Translations under genes and position numbers: made by a program | Assembly (NCBI GenBank): GCA_035307785.1 | Contig: DATGHS010000198.1 | Coordinates: 1 to 6,608 of the forward strand | Source of the DNA: DATGHS01 sp035307785 | GTDB lineage: Bacteria > Planctomycetota > Planctomycetia > Gemmatales > Gemmataceae | Length of the DNA stretch: 6,608 nt | Direction: 5' to 3' | In this document: piece by piece, positions 5,917 through 6,608 of the stretch | How positions within the stretch are numbered: the stretch's first letter is position 1 | Layout of the letters: each line of letters opens with the position of its first letter | The notes under the pieces: model-generated | The model's database searches: none | What the model was told of the DNA's origin: nothing | Seen by the model: only the letters and a program-made list of their open reading frames with translations

Positions 5917-6011
5917 TTTTGAATTCCCGCCAAATTGCCATATCCTGAAATAAGGTTCTCATCGCCTCTTCAACAATCGCCGGGGCGGGTGCCGTGGCGA
6001 GGATTGGAATC

Positions 6012-6608
6012 ATGCAGCCACGCACTGCCAAACATCCAGGGCCGGAGCGACTCGCAGCGTTCGCGCTGGGGTTGCTCGACGAAGACGGCGCCCAGGCGGT
6101 GCGCGAGCATATCGCGATTTGCGGCGAATGCCGGCTCCAGGTGGAAGGCCGTTCGGAATCGTCGATTCTCACCCAGATCGCCACGCGGCTTGAGAACCCG
6201 GATGCCTACGCCAAGCCGCCGCCGGCGCCGGAAGACCTGGAAATCCCGCTGGAGTTAAAGAATCATCCGCGCTACCGGATTCTGCGCTTCCTGGGGGCCG
6301 GCGGCATGGGCATGGTCTTTGAAGCGGAACATCGGGTGATGAAGCGCCGCGTGGCCCTGAAGATCATCAAGCCCAAGCTCACACAAACGCCGTTTCTGGT
6401 CGATCGCTTCGAACGCGAAGTACGGGCCGCCGCGAATCTTCTGCACCCCAACATCGTCACCGCGCACGACGCCGACAAGGCCGGCGGATTGCACTTCCTG
6501 GTCATGGAATATGTGGAAGGCACCAACCTCACGCGCGTGGTGCAGCGCAAGGGCACGTTGCCCGTGGAATTCGCCTGTAACTACATTCGCCAGGCGGCAT
6601 TGGGCCTC
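6012..6608 (+). CDS. Serine/threonine protein kinase, N-terminal part (3' end outside window)
   Basis: Eukaryotic-type (PknB-like) kinase phosphorylating Ser/Thr of unknown partners. The frame is open from ATG 6012 to the right edge (199 residues); an in-frame TGA at 5946 limits the start, and GAGG lies 9 nt upstream. Residues about 12-45 form an anti-sigma-factor-like zinc-finger module (LAAFALGLLDED, then H33-x3-C37-x2-C40). A Pro-rich linker follows at 63-80. The kinase domain begins at about 88: glycine-rich loop GAGGMGMVFEA (95-105), ATP-binding Lys117 in VALKII, the helix-C Glu136 in RFEREVRAAA, LLHPNIV (143-149), and the hinge FLVMEYVEGTNL (162-173). The HRD and DFG catalytic motifs, and any membrane segment or sensor repeats, would lie beyond the window. 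A GTG at 5994 could add six residues. Kinases with this N-terminal module are, as I recall, common in Planctomycetes. Target and signal are unknown. Confidence 0.95.
   Translation, partial: MQPRTAKHPGPERLAAFALGLLDEDGAQAVREHIAICGECRLQVEGRSESSILTQIATRLENPDAYAKPPPAPEDLEIPLELKNHPRYRILRFLGAGGMGMVFEAEHRVMKRRVALKIIKPKLTQTPFLVDRFEREVRAAANLLHPNIVTAHDADKAGGLHFLVMEYVEGTNLTRVVQRKGTLPVEFACNYIRQAALGL

Noticed and set aside
5857..5920. Intrinsic terminator after the thioesterase
   Set aside because: The palindrome is followed by only four T after the stem, the same core recurs elsewhere without any T-run, and a 30-bp stem is far longer than usual, so I list it as a repeat.
5918..5946. Promoter for the kinase: TTTGAA at 5918 and TATCCT at 5941 with 17-bp spacing
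   Set aside because: The upstream box matches only about half of the -35 consensus and the downstream one is also imperfect; too weak to list.
5935..6258. Plus-strand 107-residue frame, with its minus-strand counterpart at 5912-6184
   Set aside because: Both overlap the kinase start in other frames, and the kinase frame carries all the recognisable motifs.

Overview
The window reads as ordinary bacterial chromosome of fairly high GC (roughly 60% by eye), most likely from a planctomycete. That inference rests on four things: the start of a serine/threonine kinase preceded by a zinc-finger-like H-x3-C-x2-C module, the style of the C-terminal processing protease, a twin-arginine-type superoxide dismutase, and spacers filled with GC-rich palindromic repeats. 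I cannot fix the species.

Layout, left to right. The 3' part of pheT (phenylalanyl-tRNA synthetase beta chain) enters from the left edge and stops at 1498. A spacer with inverted octamer repeats follows, then a PDZ/S41 C-terminal processing protease (1621-3006). After a 29-bp perfect hairpin comes an RluA-family RNA pseudouridine synthase (3099-3779). It converges, with a gap of only 6 bp, on a minus-strand PAP2-family membrane phosphatase (3786-4589) whose two ends both look built from repeat-like DNA. Divergent from that gene is an Mn-type superoxide dismutase with a Tat-like signal (4650-5360). A hot-dog-fold acyl-CoA thioesterase (5433-5852) lies between two copies of one palindromic repeat. 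A truncated serine/threonine protein kinase (6012 to the right edge) ends the window.

The genes do not form an evident pathway. They are mostly housekeeping or envelope functions: translation, RNA modification, periplasmic proteolysis, lipid-phosphate recycling, oxidative defence, thioester hydrolysis and signalling. Most plus-strand genes are separated by about 70-160 bp, so nothing shows one tight operon.

The most distinctive signal is structural. All five plus-strand genes whose stop codons fall in the window are followed by an inverted repeat whose arm begins about 4-10 nt after the stop codon, although the repeats belong to at least three unrelated sequence families. One is a perfect 60-bp palindrome with no spacer (5857-5916), and a 92% identical copy of its core sits at 5371-5420. 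None has a clear U-tract, so they do not look like standard intrinsic terminators.
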